Of a stretch of 64,000 nucleotides of DNA, positions 34,448-43,707 are shown piece after piece. Numbering within the stretch: position 1 is the stretch's first letter; every line of letters starts with the position of its first letter. The translations under genes and the position numbers were made by a program. Origin of the DNA: Brassica napus. Taxonomy: Eukaryota; Streptophyta; Magnoliopsida; Brassicales; Brassicaceae. The notes beneath the pieces were generated by a model that saw nothing but the letters and a program-made list of their open reading frames with translations, was not told the origin of the DNA and did not search any database. The DNA lies in contig NW_026014690.1 of assembly GCF_020379485.1 (NCBI RefSeq), positions 186,001 to 250,000 on the forward strand. Reading direction: 5' to 3'.

Positions 34448-35013
34448 TATGAGATTAAGAGATCTTTAGAGTGATTAGAATAAAGAGAGTGTTTAGGAAG
34501 TGATTAAGAGAAGTTTGTGAAAGATTAAGAGACTAGAAAGAGCCGTTTAGAGTCTAAGAGAAAACCATAGTCTAAGAGATTAGAGAGACTCGAACTGATT
34601 GATCTTATTAATGAGTGAGGTTACATATTTATATAGAAAGCATTAGGGTTTACAAGAGGCGAAATGGGCACTATTGAAGCATGTAGAGTCAAGGTTGCTT
34701 TCCGGATGATTGGATGGTAAGGCTCACACGCTTTGCCTCTTTACAGCCTGTTCCAGCCTGGCACGCTCTTCCCTTATCCACTCAACGGTCTGATCCCTTC
34801 TCCTTAAGTCCCCAAGGTAACACTCCCTTGTTACCGTTTCACTTGGTCGAGTTGGGTAAGTTTTGGTCGAGACCTTTGGTACGGACGGTACGGCCATGTA
34901 CGGCCTTGTACGGACGTCCGTACCATTCACACCCAAACCCCCTAAGCTTCTCCATCTCTTCTCCTCTTCAACTCCTCTTCTCTCCATACCAATATAATCA
35001 ACTCAACTCAACA
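34448..35013 (-). repeat. D 5' LTR (566 bp)
   Basis: TATA-like CTATATAAATA (complement of about 34626-34637), GTAC cluster 34878-34924 upstream of it in sense, CT-rich leader downstream. Looks identical to the 3' LTR. Confidence 0.94.
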
Positions 35014-35233
35014 AATATAACAGCTTGCTTGTCATTCTAATCGAACCAGGATGAATCGCGATGTAAGAAGCTTGAATTGGATACATATAGTAATGGAGAA
35101 TCACTAGGAAGTTGAATAAATTTCATAGGAGTTAGGATGAAGAAGCTATCCCACTTTCAAATCAGGTGATCCCATTTTTCCTGTTTGGGAATATGACAGC
35201 TTCTTTGTCATTCTAATCAAACCAGGATGAATC
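35014..35233 (+). repeat. Satellite block 3 (~1.25 monomers)
   Basis: Begins with TSD aatat and continues the divergent monomer interrupted by D (aatataacagcttgcttg, atcgaacc), then a cccatttttcc monomer. Ends with gaatc (35229-35233), the TSD of F. The same pair of variants is found uninterrupted near 53700-53770. Confidence 0.92.
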
Positions 35234-35570
35234 TATACACTTTTGTGTATGTAGAGTGATGAATGAATATCAAGAGATGATTTGTGTAGTTTGTATGAGA
35301 TTAGGAGATTAAGAGAGACTAAGAGAATAAAGAACAAGAGAGAATACTCAAAACTCCATTAATTAATAAAGATGAGGTTTACAACATACTTATATGAGAG
35401 AGACAATCAATTTCGAAATCAATCAGATAAAGTAGAGGTTCAGGGCATGTGTAGTCAAAGAGAGCCATCCAAAAGCAGCCAATGGGAGTCTTCACATGCT
35501 TGATCCCTTTGGCATCTTTTACTAGATGCTGTCTACTTTACAGCCTGTCTCCAGCCTCTCTAGCTGTGAG
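35234..35570 (-). repeat. F 3' LTR, distal part
   Basis: Starts (plus strand) tatacacttttgtgtatg, a self-complementary terminus, and ends at G's TSD gtgag (35566-35570). Matches 50749-51085. No GTAC cluster is seen in this LTR family. Confidence 0.92.
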
Positions 35571-36099
35571 TATACACTTTTGTGTATTAGAGCATGATTC
35601 AACTAATCAGGGATAATCAGATGAGAAGATTAAAGAGATTAAGAGATTTTCGTGAGAGAATAGAGAGAGAGGCTCAAAACTCCATTAGATTGATTAATGA
35701 GAGAGTATACAACACATATAGATTAGGGATACATAATTTCGTCCAGGTTCAGTCTAGCTAGGATAAGAGGCATGTGTAGTCAAAGATGCTTGATTCAAAC
35801 TAGCCAATAAGGTTCCTCACATGCTTGGGAATCTTGCTTTAGCTTTCAAGCTGGTGCCAGCCTGTCTAAAGCTCTCTAGCCTTGACCAGACCTTATCCAA
35901 ACTCCTCCTTGCTTATCCAGACTCATCCTGGCGTGTTTCACTCTCCAAATGGATGCAAGGTAACTTCCCAAGTCTTTTACCTCAGTTACCACAGTAACAA
36001 TAAAGTTACTGTGGTAAATCTCCAAAGTTACTGCCTGCTCCAAATCCCTTCCTCTATCCATGTATCAACTCTTCATCTCCTCATCTCCTCATCTTAACA
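35571..36099 (-). repeat. G 3' LTR (529 bp)
   Basis: Sense termini TGTTAAG...GTGTATA (TG...TA). Contains a 13-bp perfect inverted repeat, ttaccacagtaac (35986-35998) and gttactgtggtaa (36005-36017), with a 6-base spacer. Confidence 0.93.
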
Positions 36100-36168
36100 C
36101 TCCCCCTCAAGCTTGACCATGTGGAACAAGTCAAGCTTGGAAACCATGAAGACCTCCCTCATTAAAAA

Positions 36169-36209
36169 CCTCACCAAAGAAAACCCATTGGGATAAAACT
36201 TTGATGAGG
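36169..36209 (-). other. CCCAATGGG hairpin of G
   Basis: Sense cctcatcaaag pairs with ctttggtgagg (one G-U) around TTTTATCCCAATGGGTTTT. Compared with D, two pairs are changed on both sides. It starts about 33 nt after the gag-pol stop. Confidence 0.72.
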
Positions 36210-36241
36210 GAAAAAGAGTGGAGACTCCATGGTTAAGGGGC

Positions 36242-39200
36242 TCAGCTCCTGGGAGTAAGATCAATGAGTCCAAGCCTGGATAGTATGGACTCCATTGTCT
36301 TCAATCTCGCTGCCTTAGTAAACACATCTGCAAGCTGATCTTCACTTCTTGTATAACATGGCAGAATCACTCCTAAGATAATCATCTGCCTCACCTTATG
36401 GCAATCCACCTCTATGTGCTTTGTTCTCTCATGAAACACTGAGTTGGAGGCAATGTGAATAGCTGCTTGATTGTCACAATGCATAGTCATAGGAGTACTC
36501 TGCTCAATCTCTAGGTGCTTCAAGATCCCCTTGATCCACACCAACTCGTTTGTCAGCTTCAGCATGGCTCTATACTCAGCTTCAGCACTTGAACAAGAGA
36601 TAACCTTCTGCTTCTTACTCTTCCAAGTAACCAAGTTTCCTCCAATGAATGTACAATACCCAGTAGTTGATCTCCTGTCCACTCTATCTCCTGCCCAATC
36701 AGCATCACAATACCCAACCACTTCTGTACTGCCATTACAACCCATCCAAACTCCTTGTCCAGTCGTCCCACTCAGATACCTCAGTATCCTATCAACCATC
36801 TTCCAGTGATGGACCTTTGGCGCCTGCATATGCTGACTCACTTGGTTCACAGCAAAACATATATCTGGTCTGGTGATGGTCAAGTAGATCAGCTTGCCAA
36901 CCATCTTCCTGTATAGCTTAGGATCTTCAAACAGCTGCTTCTCTTCAACCTCCCCCTCACGCAGAACTTTATATCCCTCCTCAAGGGGTGTCTTAGCTAT
37001 CTTTCCTCCAAGCACATCAGTCTCCTTCAACATATCCATAGTATACTTCCTTTGAGACATAAACAAACCCTCCTTTGATCTGCATATCTCAATGCCCAGA
37101 AAATACTTCATCTCTCCCAAATCCTTGATGTCAAACACAGATTTGAGAAACTCCTTAGTAGCCTGAATCCCTGCCTTATCACTTCCTGTGATAATCAAAT
37201 CATCCACATACACTAGAATCACAATGCTCCCTGAAGGTCCTGTCAAGGTGAAGAGAGTGTGATCTAGTTCAGACTTCCTAAAGCCTCTCCCATTGAGTGT
37301 TGTACTCAGCTTCCTGTACCAAGCTCTAGGTGACTGTTTCAACCCATATATTGCTTTCTTCAATCTCAAAACATTCCCTGGCTTTACTAGATGCTCAAGA
37401 CCAGGAGGTGGATGCATGTATACTTCATCTTCAAGTTCACCTTGCAAGAACGCATTCTTCACATCCATTTGCCACAAATCCCACTCCAAGTTTGTTGCAA
37501 TAGATAAGACAATTCGAATTGTGTGAAGCTTGGCCACTGGTGCAAAAGTATCAATGTAATCTTCCCCATAAGTTTGTGTAAATCCTCTTGCAACCAGCCT
37601 AGTCTTGCGCCTATCTATCTCCCCATTTGCAAGGTACTTGATGGTGAAGATCCATCTGCTTGAAACTGCCTTCTTCCCTTTAGGTAACTCACTCTCATAC
37701 CAAGTATCATTCCTGATCATTGCATCCCTTTCATCTCCTACTGAATCTCTCCAAACCTTGTGCTTCATAGCTTCTTCATAAGATCTTGGTATCTCATTCT
37801 CATCCAAGTTACACATAAACACCATGTGCTCTTCTGGAAACTCAGCAAAGGAACACACAGCTTGAGAGGGATGCTCCACAGCCTGGGCATTGTAGTACAC
37901 TCTCGTGTTTACCCAGTTGGAAGGATCCCTCCTTATCCTTGTGCTCCTCCGCAAGGTCTCAACCTGTTCTTCAGCCTGAACATTCTCTTGTGCTTCCTCT
38001 CTTAAACCAGTAGGTTCTCCCTGCTCATTTCCAGTAGGTTCTCCCTGCTCATTTCCACCTGACTGAGCTCCACTCTCTACTTCATGTGTCTCCTCCTGAT
38101 CATGCTGACCTGAATCCTCTTGGTTATGCTCCTGCTCCCCTGATTCAGATCCATTCCCCCTCTCATGATCAAGAGGAGTTGTTCCTCCAGCTTCTCCAGC
38201 TTGATTAGAAGGTCCTGTTCTTCCTGGTTCCTGATCTTGGGATAATCCTATCCCTAGCCTCTCCAACAACACCCTCAATGTTGTTGCCTTCTCTGATGGA
38301 GCTCGGGACAGATCCTCTAGGTCTTCCCATTTCTTCTCCTCATAATACCCTTTAGACTCAACAAACTTCACTTCTCTAGATACCATAACCCTCCTAGTTA
38401 TTGGATCATAACATTTGTAGCCTTTCTGAGTGATTGAGTACCCAATGAACATAGCTTTAGTACTCTTTGCTTCTAGCTTGTTCCTTCTTTCTCCGGGAAT
38501 CATCACATAACATAAGCACCCAAAGACTCTCAAATGATCAATGTGTGGCTTGGCCTTGTTTAATACTTCAAAGGGAGACAGTTTCTTCAATACACGGGTT
38601 GGCACTCTATTGATGAGATAGCAAGCAGTCTGAACAGCATCACTCCAAAACCTCTTAGGGACATTCATGTGGAACATTATTGATCTCGCAACCTCCATCA
38701 AATGTCTGTTCTTCCTCTCAGCCACCCCATTTTGTTGTGGTGTGTAAGGGCAGCTAGTTTGTTGCACAATCCCATGCTTTGCAAGATGACTCTTGAAAGC
38801 ATTGCTAGTGTATTCTCCTCCATTATCAGACCTCAGAATCTTCACAGTGGCATTGTACTGGTTAGTAACATATGCTTGGAAGTTCATGAAGGCTTCCAGG
38901 ACTCTGTCTTTGGAGGGAATCATGGTGATCCATGTGTACTTGGACTTCTCATCAATGAAAGTCACAAAGTACTTATGGCTGTCTCTAGACATACAGGGAG
39001 CTGTCCACACGTCTGAATGCACCAGATCAAAGCAATTCTCATATATGGTTTCTGATGTTGGGAAGACAGTTCTACAGTGCTTTCCAAGTATACAAGCTTC
39101 ACACTCCAAGTGATTGAACGCCATACTTGGTAGAATCAGTTCAATTGCCTTGGCATGAGGATGTCCCAGCCTTGCATGCCATGTGAGATTATCACACCTA

Positions 39201-40447
39201 TCCGTTGTGCTGCTTAAACACACAGACTCCACAGGACTAGGCGCCTCAGTTGTTTGGAGATGATAGAGCTGATGCTTGCTGTCTCCTCTGCCAATAACTC
39301 TTCCAGTCTTCAAATCCTGGAACTCAACTTCATTTGGTCTGAAAACCACTTGACAATCCAGATCAACTGTAGCCTTCTTAACTGAGATTAGATTGGATGT
39401 AAACTGAGGTAGGTAGAAGGCAGTGGAGTTCTTCTCAAACAGCTTGAGGTTTCCCACTCCTTCTATTGGGATCCTGGTACCATTGGCTATCATGACACTC
39501 CCTGTTGCTGCTTTAACCTCACTGATTAGTCTCTTGTCACTGATCATGTGGTGTGTTGCTCCAGAGTCAATGATGATGGGTTTAGATGTGGATGCTTTGG
39601 CAGGAGCACCCAGACTCCGGGTCGTAGCCAAAGCATACACATGCTTAACCAACTCATCCCATTCCTTCTTTGTCACACACTCATCTGCCCTCTTGGTATC
39701 CATTCCTCTCATATCCGCACTGTCTCCTACTGTTTCTCCCATGTAAGCTGAGTATGAACACTCTCCTATAACCATCTGCTGAAGTACATCCTTGATTCTC
39801 TTCAAGATCACACTCATCCTGTCACTCAAGTGCTCAGACTCGCTATCCTTTCTCCATGCCCTTCTCTTCATTAACCACTCCTTAGAAAGTTTTCTCAACC
39901 TTCCCCTCTTACAGCTTGTACCTCCCTTCCATCTTTCTGGCTTCCTGTTCATTTCCCACACATCACAAGTATATTTAACAAGCTCACATACCTCTTCCAT
40001 AAGGAAGCTGAAGATCACATCTTGCTTCCTCCTTTCTTGACACCATCTCGGATTTGATGTGTGTGTCTTCACCACATCTAGCTCTGACCATACTTCTCTC
40101 AGCCTTCCCACAAGCTGATAACACTCATCCTTTCCTTGTCTCAAGCCGCGGATCACCCCTCTGTCCTCAACGACTCTCACAAGCTTGGACTTGCCTAAAG
40201 TTGCTTCAATCTCACTCTTTGTAGTGTTTCCTTGAACAACTTCATTTCCCAGCTTCAGACCTCTTGTCTGACCTTCTTCAGTAGCCATTTCCATGAAAGG
40301 TTTCCCCTTTCCATGACTACTCCATAACCCACAGCTTTCCAAAGCTCTTTTGGCCCACCTTGACCACTCGCCATGCCTCTCCTCTTCAGTCTTCACAGTT
40401 GACTCAGGTCTGTGCTCCATTTCCATGTTGAGATGATTTGGATTCAC
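36242..40447 (-). CDS. Gag-Pol polyprotein of copia G (zinc-knuckle-less Gag)
   Basis: One 1401-aa frame. The first ATG is 40447, but MEMEHRPES a few codons later is also plausible. The ~280-residue Gag keeps only faint copia Gag landmarks (EWSRWAKRALESCGLWS; REVWSELDVV; ERRKQDVIFSFLM) and has no CX2CX4HX4C. Where it should lie there is a very basic stretch (SCKRGRLRKLSKEWLMKRRA). Then protease IIDSGATHHM (~293), integrase WHARLGHPH (~424), CEACILGKHC, catalytic D/D/E near 479, 540 and 576, RT YVDDLIITGS (~1081), and RNase H DADWAGD (~1252) and DNQAAIHIA. The linker has a short repeat NEQGEPTG twice. The Pol half is nearly identical to F. The intact frame and near-identical LTRs suggest it was functional when inserted, so the altered Gag probably works; RNA binding by the basic stretch is my inference. 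Confidence 0.95.
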   Translation of the reverse strand: MNPNHLNMEMEHRPESTVKTEEERHGEWSRWAKRALESCGLWSSHGKGKPFMEMATEEGQTRGLKLGNEVVQGNTTKSEIEATLGKSKLVRVVEDRGVIRGLRQGKDECYQLVGRLREVWSELDVVKTHTSNPRWCQERRKQDVIFSFLMEEVCELVKYTCDVWEMNRKPERWKGGTSCKRGRLRKLSKEWLMKRRAWRKDSESEHLSDRMSVILKRIKDVLQQMVIGECSYSAYMGETVGDSADMRGMDTKRADECVTKKEWDELVKHVYALATTRSLGAPAKASTSKPIIIDSGATHHMISDKRLISEVKAATGSVMIANGTRIPIEGVGNLKLFEKNSTAFYLPQFTSNLISVKKATVDLDCQVVFRPNEVEFQDLKTGRVIGRGDSKHQLYHLQTTEAPSPVESVCLSSTTDRCDNLTWHARLGHPHAKAIELILPSMAFNHLECEACILGKHCRTVFPTSETIYENCFDLVHSDVWTAPCMSRDSHKYFVTFIDEKSKYTWITMIPSKDRVLEAFMNFQAYVTNQYNATVKILRSDNGGEYTSNAFKSHLAKHGIVQQTSCPYTPQQNGVAERKNRHLMEVARSIMFHMNVPKRFWSDAVQTACYLINRVPTRVLKKLSPFEVLNKAKPHIDHLRVFGCLCYVMIPGERRNKLEAKSTKAMFIGYSITQKGYKCYDPITRRVMVSREVKFVESKGYYEEKKWEDLEDLSRAPSEKATTLRVLLERLGIGLSQDQEPGRTGPSNQAGEAGGTTPLDHERGNGSESGEQEHNQEDSGQHDQEETHEVESGAQSGGNEQGEPTGNEQGEPTGLREEAQENVQAEEQVETLRRSTRIRRDPSNWVNTRVYYNAQAVEHPSQAVCSFAEFPEEHMVFMCNLDENEIPRSYEEAMKHKVWRDSVGDERDAMIRNDTWYESELPKGKKAVSSRWIFTIKYLANGEIDRRKTRLVARGFTQTYGEDYIDTFAPVAKLHTIRIVLSIATNLEWDLWQMDVKNAFLQGELEDEVYMHPPPGLEHLVKPGNVLRLKKAIYGLKQSPRAWYRKLSTTLNGRGFRKSELDHTLFTLTGPSGSIVILVYVDDLIITGSDKAGIQATKEFLKSVFDIKDLGEMKYFLGIEICRSKEGLFMSQRKYTMDMLKETDVLGGKIAKTPLEEGYKVLREGEVEEKQLFEDPKLYRKMVGKLIYLTITRPDICFAVNQVSQHMQAPKVHHWKMVDRILRYLSGTTGQGVWMGCNGSTEVVGYCDADWAGDRVDRRSTTGYCTFIGGNLVTWKSKKQKVISCSSAEAEYRAMLKLTNELVWIKGILKHLEIEQSTPMTMHCDNQAAIHIASNSVFHERTKHIEVDCHKVRQMIILGVILPCYTRSEDQLADVFTKAARLKTMESILSRLGLIDLTPRS

Positions 40448-40559
40448 CAGAACCTCTCACGCCACCAAGATAATGAAACCCAGAAGTTAAGAACACCAAG
40501 AACACTCAAGAACACTCAAGATTTTTAAGAAAAAGGAATCACACTCTCCCACTTTGCGC

Positions 40560-40577
40560 AACCTGGCTCTGATACCA
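40560..40577 (-). other. G primer-binding site
   Basis: aacctggctctgatacca abutting the LTR. Confidence 0.9.
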
Positions 40578-41106
40578 TATACACTTTTGTGTATTAGAGC
40601 ATGATTCAACTAATCAGGGATAATCAGATGAGAAGATTAAAGAGATTAAGAGATTTTAGTGAGAGAATAGAGAGAGAGGCTCAAAACTCCATTAGATTGA
40701 TTAATGAGAGAGTATACAACACATATAGATTAGGGATACATAATTTCGTCCAGGTTCAGTCTAGCTAGGATAAGAGGCATGTGTAGTCAAAGATGCTTGA
40801 TTCAAACTAGCCAATAAGGTTCCTCACATGCTTGGGAATCTTGCTTTAGCTTTCAAGCTGGTGCCAGCCTGTCTAAAGCTCTCTAGCCTTGACCAGACCT
40901 TATCCAAACTCCTCCTTGCTTATCCAGACTCATCCTGGCGTGTTTCACTCTCCAAATGGATGCAAGGTAACTTCCCAAGTCTTTTACCTCAGTTACCACA
41001 GTAACAATAAAGTTACTGTGGTAAATCTCCAAAGTTACTGCCTGCTCCAAATCCCTTCCTCTATCCATGTATCAACTCTTCATCTCCTCATCTCCTCATC
41101 TTAACA
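40578..41106 (-). repeat. G 5' LTR (529 bp)
   Basis: Copy of the 3' LTR. Weak TATA-like CTATATG (complement of about 40732-40738). Same 13-bp inverted repeat. Followed by TSD gtgag and the rest of the F LTR. Confidence 0.93.
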
Positions 41107-41111
41107 GTGAG

Positions 41112-41333
41112 GAAACCTTATCCAGACTGCTCCTCCCTTATCCATACAGCTCTTGGTCGTGGCTTACTCTCCAATGTGAGCCAAGGTAACTTTCCAAGCT
41201 TTAACTTAGTTACCACAGTAAAACCAAAGTTACTGTGGTAACTCCAAAGTTACTGTCTGTCTCAATCCTCTTTCTCTATCAATGTAGTCACTCTTTATTA
41301 CCTCATCTCAACATTTATTACCTCATCTCAACA
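41112..41333 (-). repeat. F 3' LTR, proximal part
   Basis: Continues F LTR after G's TSD. Contains the inverted repeat gttaccacagtaa (41209-41221) / ttactgtggtaac (41230-41242). Its end is a perfect tandem duplication of 20 bp, 41294-41313 and 41314-41333, abutting the polypurine tract at 41334. Confidence 0.92.
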
Positions 41334-41402
41334 CTCCCCCTCAAGCTTGACCATGTGGAACAAGTCAAGCTTGGAAACCATGAAGACCTCCCTCATTAAA
41401 AA

Positions 41403-41443
41403 CCTCACCAAAGAAAACCCATTGGGATAAAACTTTGATGAGG
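41403..41443 (-). other. CCCAATGGG hairpin of F
   Basis: Same stem as G (cctcatcaaag/ctttggtgagg) and loop TTTTATCCCAATGGGTTTT, just after the pol stop at 41476. Confidence 0.72.
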
Positions 41444-41475
41444 GAAAAAGAGTGGAGACTCCATGGTTAAGGGGC

Positions 41476-43707
41476 TCAGCTCCTGGGAGTAAGATCAATG
41501 AGTCCAAGCCTGGATAGTATGGACTCCATTGTCTTTAATCTCGCTGCCTTAGTAAACACATCTGCAAGCTGATCTTCACTTCTTGTATAACATGGCAGAA
41601 TCACTCCTAAGATAATCATCTGCCTCACCTTATGACAATCCACCTCTATGTGCTTTGTTCTCTCATGAAACACTGAGTTGGAGGCAATGTGGATAGCTGC
41701 TTGATTGTCACAATGCATAGTCATAGGAGTACTCTGCTCAATCTCTAGATGCTTCAAGATCCCCTTGATCCACACCAACTCGTTTGTCAGCTTCAACATG
41801 GCTCTATACTCAGCTTCAGCACTTGAACAAGAGATAACCTTCTGCTTCTTACTCTTCCAAGTAACCAAGTTTCCTCCAATGAATGTACAATACCCAGTAG
41901 TTGATCTCCTGTCCACTCTATCTCCTGCCCAATCAGCATCACAATACCCAACCACTTCTGTACTGCCATTACAGCCCATCCAAACTCCTTGTCCAGCCGT
42001 CCCACTTAGATACCTCAGTATCCTATCAACCATCTTCCAATGATGGACCTTTGGCGCCTGCATATGTTGACTCACTTGATTCACCGCAAAGCATATATCT
42101 GGCCTAGTAATGGTCAAGTAGATCAGCTTGCCAACCATCTTCCTGTATAGCTTAGAATCCTCAAACAGCTGCTTCTCTTCAACCTCCCCCTCACGCAGAA
42201 CCTTATATCCCTCCTCTAGGGGTGTCTTGGCTATCTTTCCTCCAAGCACATCAGTCTCCTTCAACATATCCATAGTATACTTCCTTTGAGACATAAACAA
42301 ACCCTCCTTTGATCTGCATATCTCAATGCCCAGAAAATACTTCATCTCTCCCAAATCCTTGATGTCAAACACAGATTTAAGAAACTCCTTAGTAGCTTGA
42401 ATCCCTGCCTTATCACTCCCTGTGATAATCAAATCATCCACATACACTAGAATCACAATGATCCCTGAAGGTCCTGTCAAGGTGAAGAGAGTGTGATCTA
42501 ATTCAGACTTCCTAAAACCTCTCCCATTGAGTGTTGTACTCAGCTTCCTGTACCAAGCTCTAGGTGATTGTTTCAGCCCATATATTGCCTTCTTCAACCT
42601 CAAAACATTCCCTGGCTTTACTAGATGCTCAAGACCAGGAGGCGGATGCATGTATACTTCATCTTCAAGTTCACCTTGCAGGAAAGCATTCTTCACATCC
42701 ATTTGCCACAAATCCCACTCCAAGTTTGTTGCAATGGACAACACAATCCGAACTGTGTGCAGCTTAGCTACTGGTGCAAAGGTATCAATGTAATCCTCTC
42801 CATAGGTCTGTGTAAATCCTCTTGCAACCAATCTGGTCTTCTTCCTATCAATCTGTCCATTTGCTAGATACTTGATTGTGAAGATCCATCTACTAGATAC
42901 AGCCTTCTTTCCCTTAGGCAGCTCACTCTCATACCATGTATCATTTTTGATCATAGCACCTGCTTCAGCTCCCACTGATTCTTTCCATTCCTTGTCTAAC
43001 ATAGCTTCTTCATAAGTCCTTGGTACATAACTCTCATCCAGACTAATCATAAAGGCATAATGCTCCTCTGGAAACTCAGCAAAGGAACACACGGCTTGAG
43101 AAGGATGCTCCACAGCCTGGGCATTGTAGTACACTCTCGTGTTTACCCAGTTGGAAGGATCCCTCTTTATCCTTGTGCTCCTCCTCAAAGCTTGAACCTG
43201 ATCTTCAGTTTGCACACTAGCCGGCTCCACTTGCTCTTCTTCTGAACTGGCTGGTCTGACTTGTTCTTCTCTACTAGACTGAACCTCATCCACTTCTCCA
43301 CTAGACTGAACCTCATCCACTTCTCCACTAGACTGAACATTGTTCTCAACTTCTTGTGATGTATCTTGATCATGAAGACCTGAATCCTCTTGGTTTTGCT
43401 CTTGCTCACCAGATTCAGTTCCATTCCCCCTCTCATGATCAAGAGGAGTTGTTCTTCCAGCTCCACCAGTCTGATTGGAAGGCTCTCTCCTTCCGGATTC
43501 CTGATCCTGGGATAACCCTATCCCGAGCTTCTCCAACAACACTCTCAGTATTGTTGCCTTATCAGATGGAGCTTGAGACAAATCCTTCAGATTTTCCCAC
43601 TCCTTTTCTTCATAATAACCTTTTGTTTCAACAAACTTCACTTCTCTAGATACCATCACCCTCCTTGCTTCAGGATCATAGCACTTGTACCCCTTCTGAG
43701 TGATAGA
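41476..43707 (-). pseudogene. F: integrase tail, reverse transcriptase and RNase H (downstream frame)
   Basis: Genuine sequence begins around ITQKGYKCYDPEARRV (~43707); residues upstream in this frame are out-of-frame read-through. The acidic linker has repeats of VQSSGEVDE. Next come LRRSTRIKRDPSNWV, RT with YVDDLIITGS (complement near 42432) and RNase H with DADWAGD (near 41926) and DNQAAIHIA, ending at a stop next to the hairpin. Near-identical to G over RT and RNase H. Separated from gag-integrase by a two-base deletion, so no full polyprotein can be made without frameshifting. Confidence 0.92.

Larger units (their letters stand above)
29014..35013 (-). mobile_element. Copia element D (apparently intact, autonomous)
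   Basis: A 6000-bp minus-strand element with 566-bp LTRs (29014-29579, 34448-35013), TSD aatat (29009-29013, 35014-35018), primer-binding site 34430-34447 and polypurine tract adjoining 29580 (complement ctccccctcaagcttag). It carries a full 1504-aa Gag-Pol. LTRs look identical by eye. Inserted into satellite. J and K are close relatives, so this family has recently been active at this locus. It could supply proteins to A, C and H. Confidence 0.95.
35571..41106 (-). mobile_element. Copia element G (intact, nested in F LTR)
   Basis: A 5536-bp minus-strand element with 529-bp LTRs (35571-36099, 40578-41106), TSD gtgag (35566-35570, 41107-41111), primer-binding site 40560-40577 and polypurine tract at 36100. 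It has a single 1401-aa Gag-Pol frame. It inserted into the LTR of its own relative F. The only LTR difference I noticed is one base (ttttcgtgag versus ttttagtgag). Gag is highly divergent and lacks a CCHC motif. Confidence 0.95.

Noticed and set aside
35234..35590. Possible solo LTR or tandem LTR pair where two tatacacttttgtgta starts lie 337 bp apart
   Set aside because: Explained by G inserted into the F LTR with TSD gtgag; the rest of the F LTR resumes at 41112.
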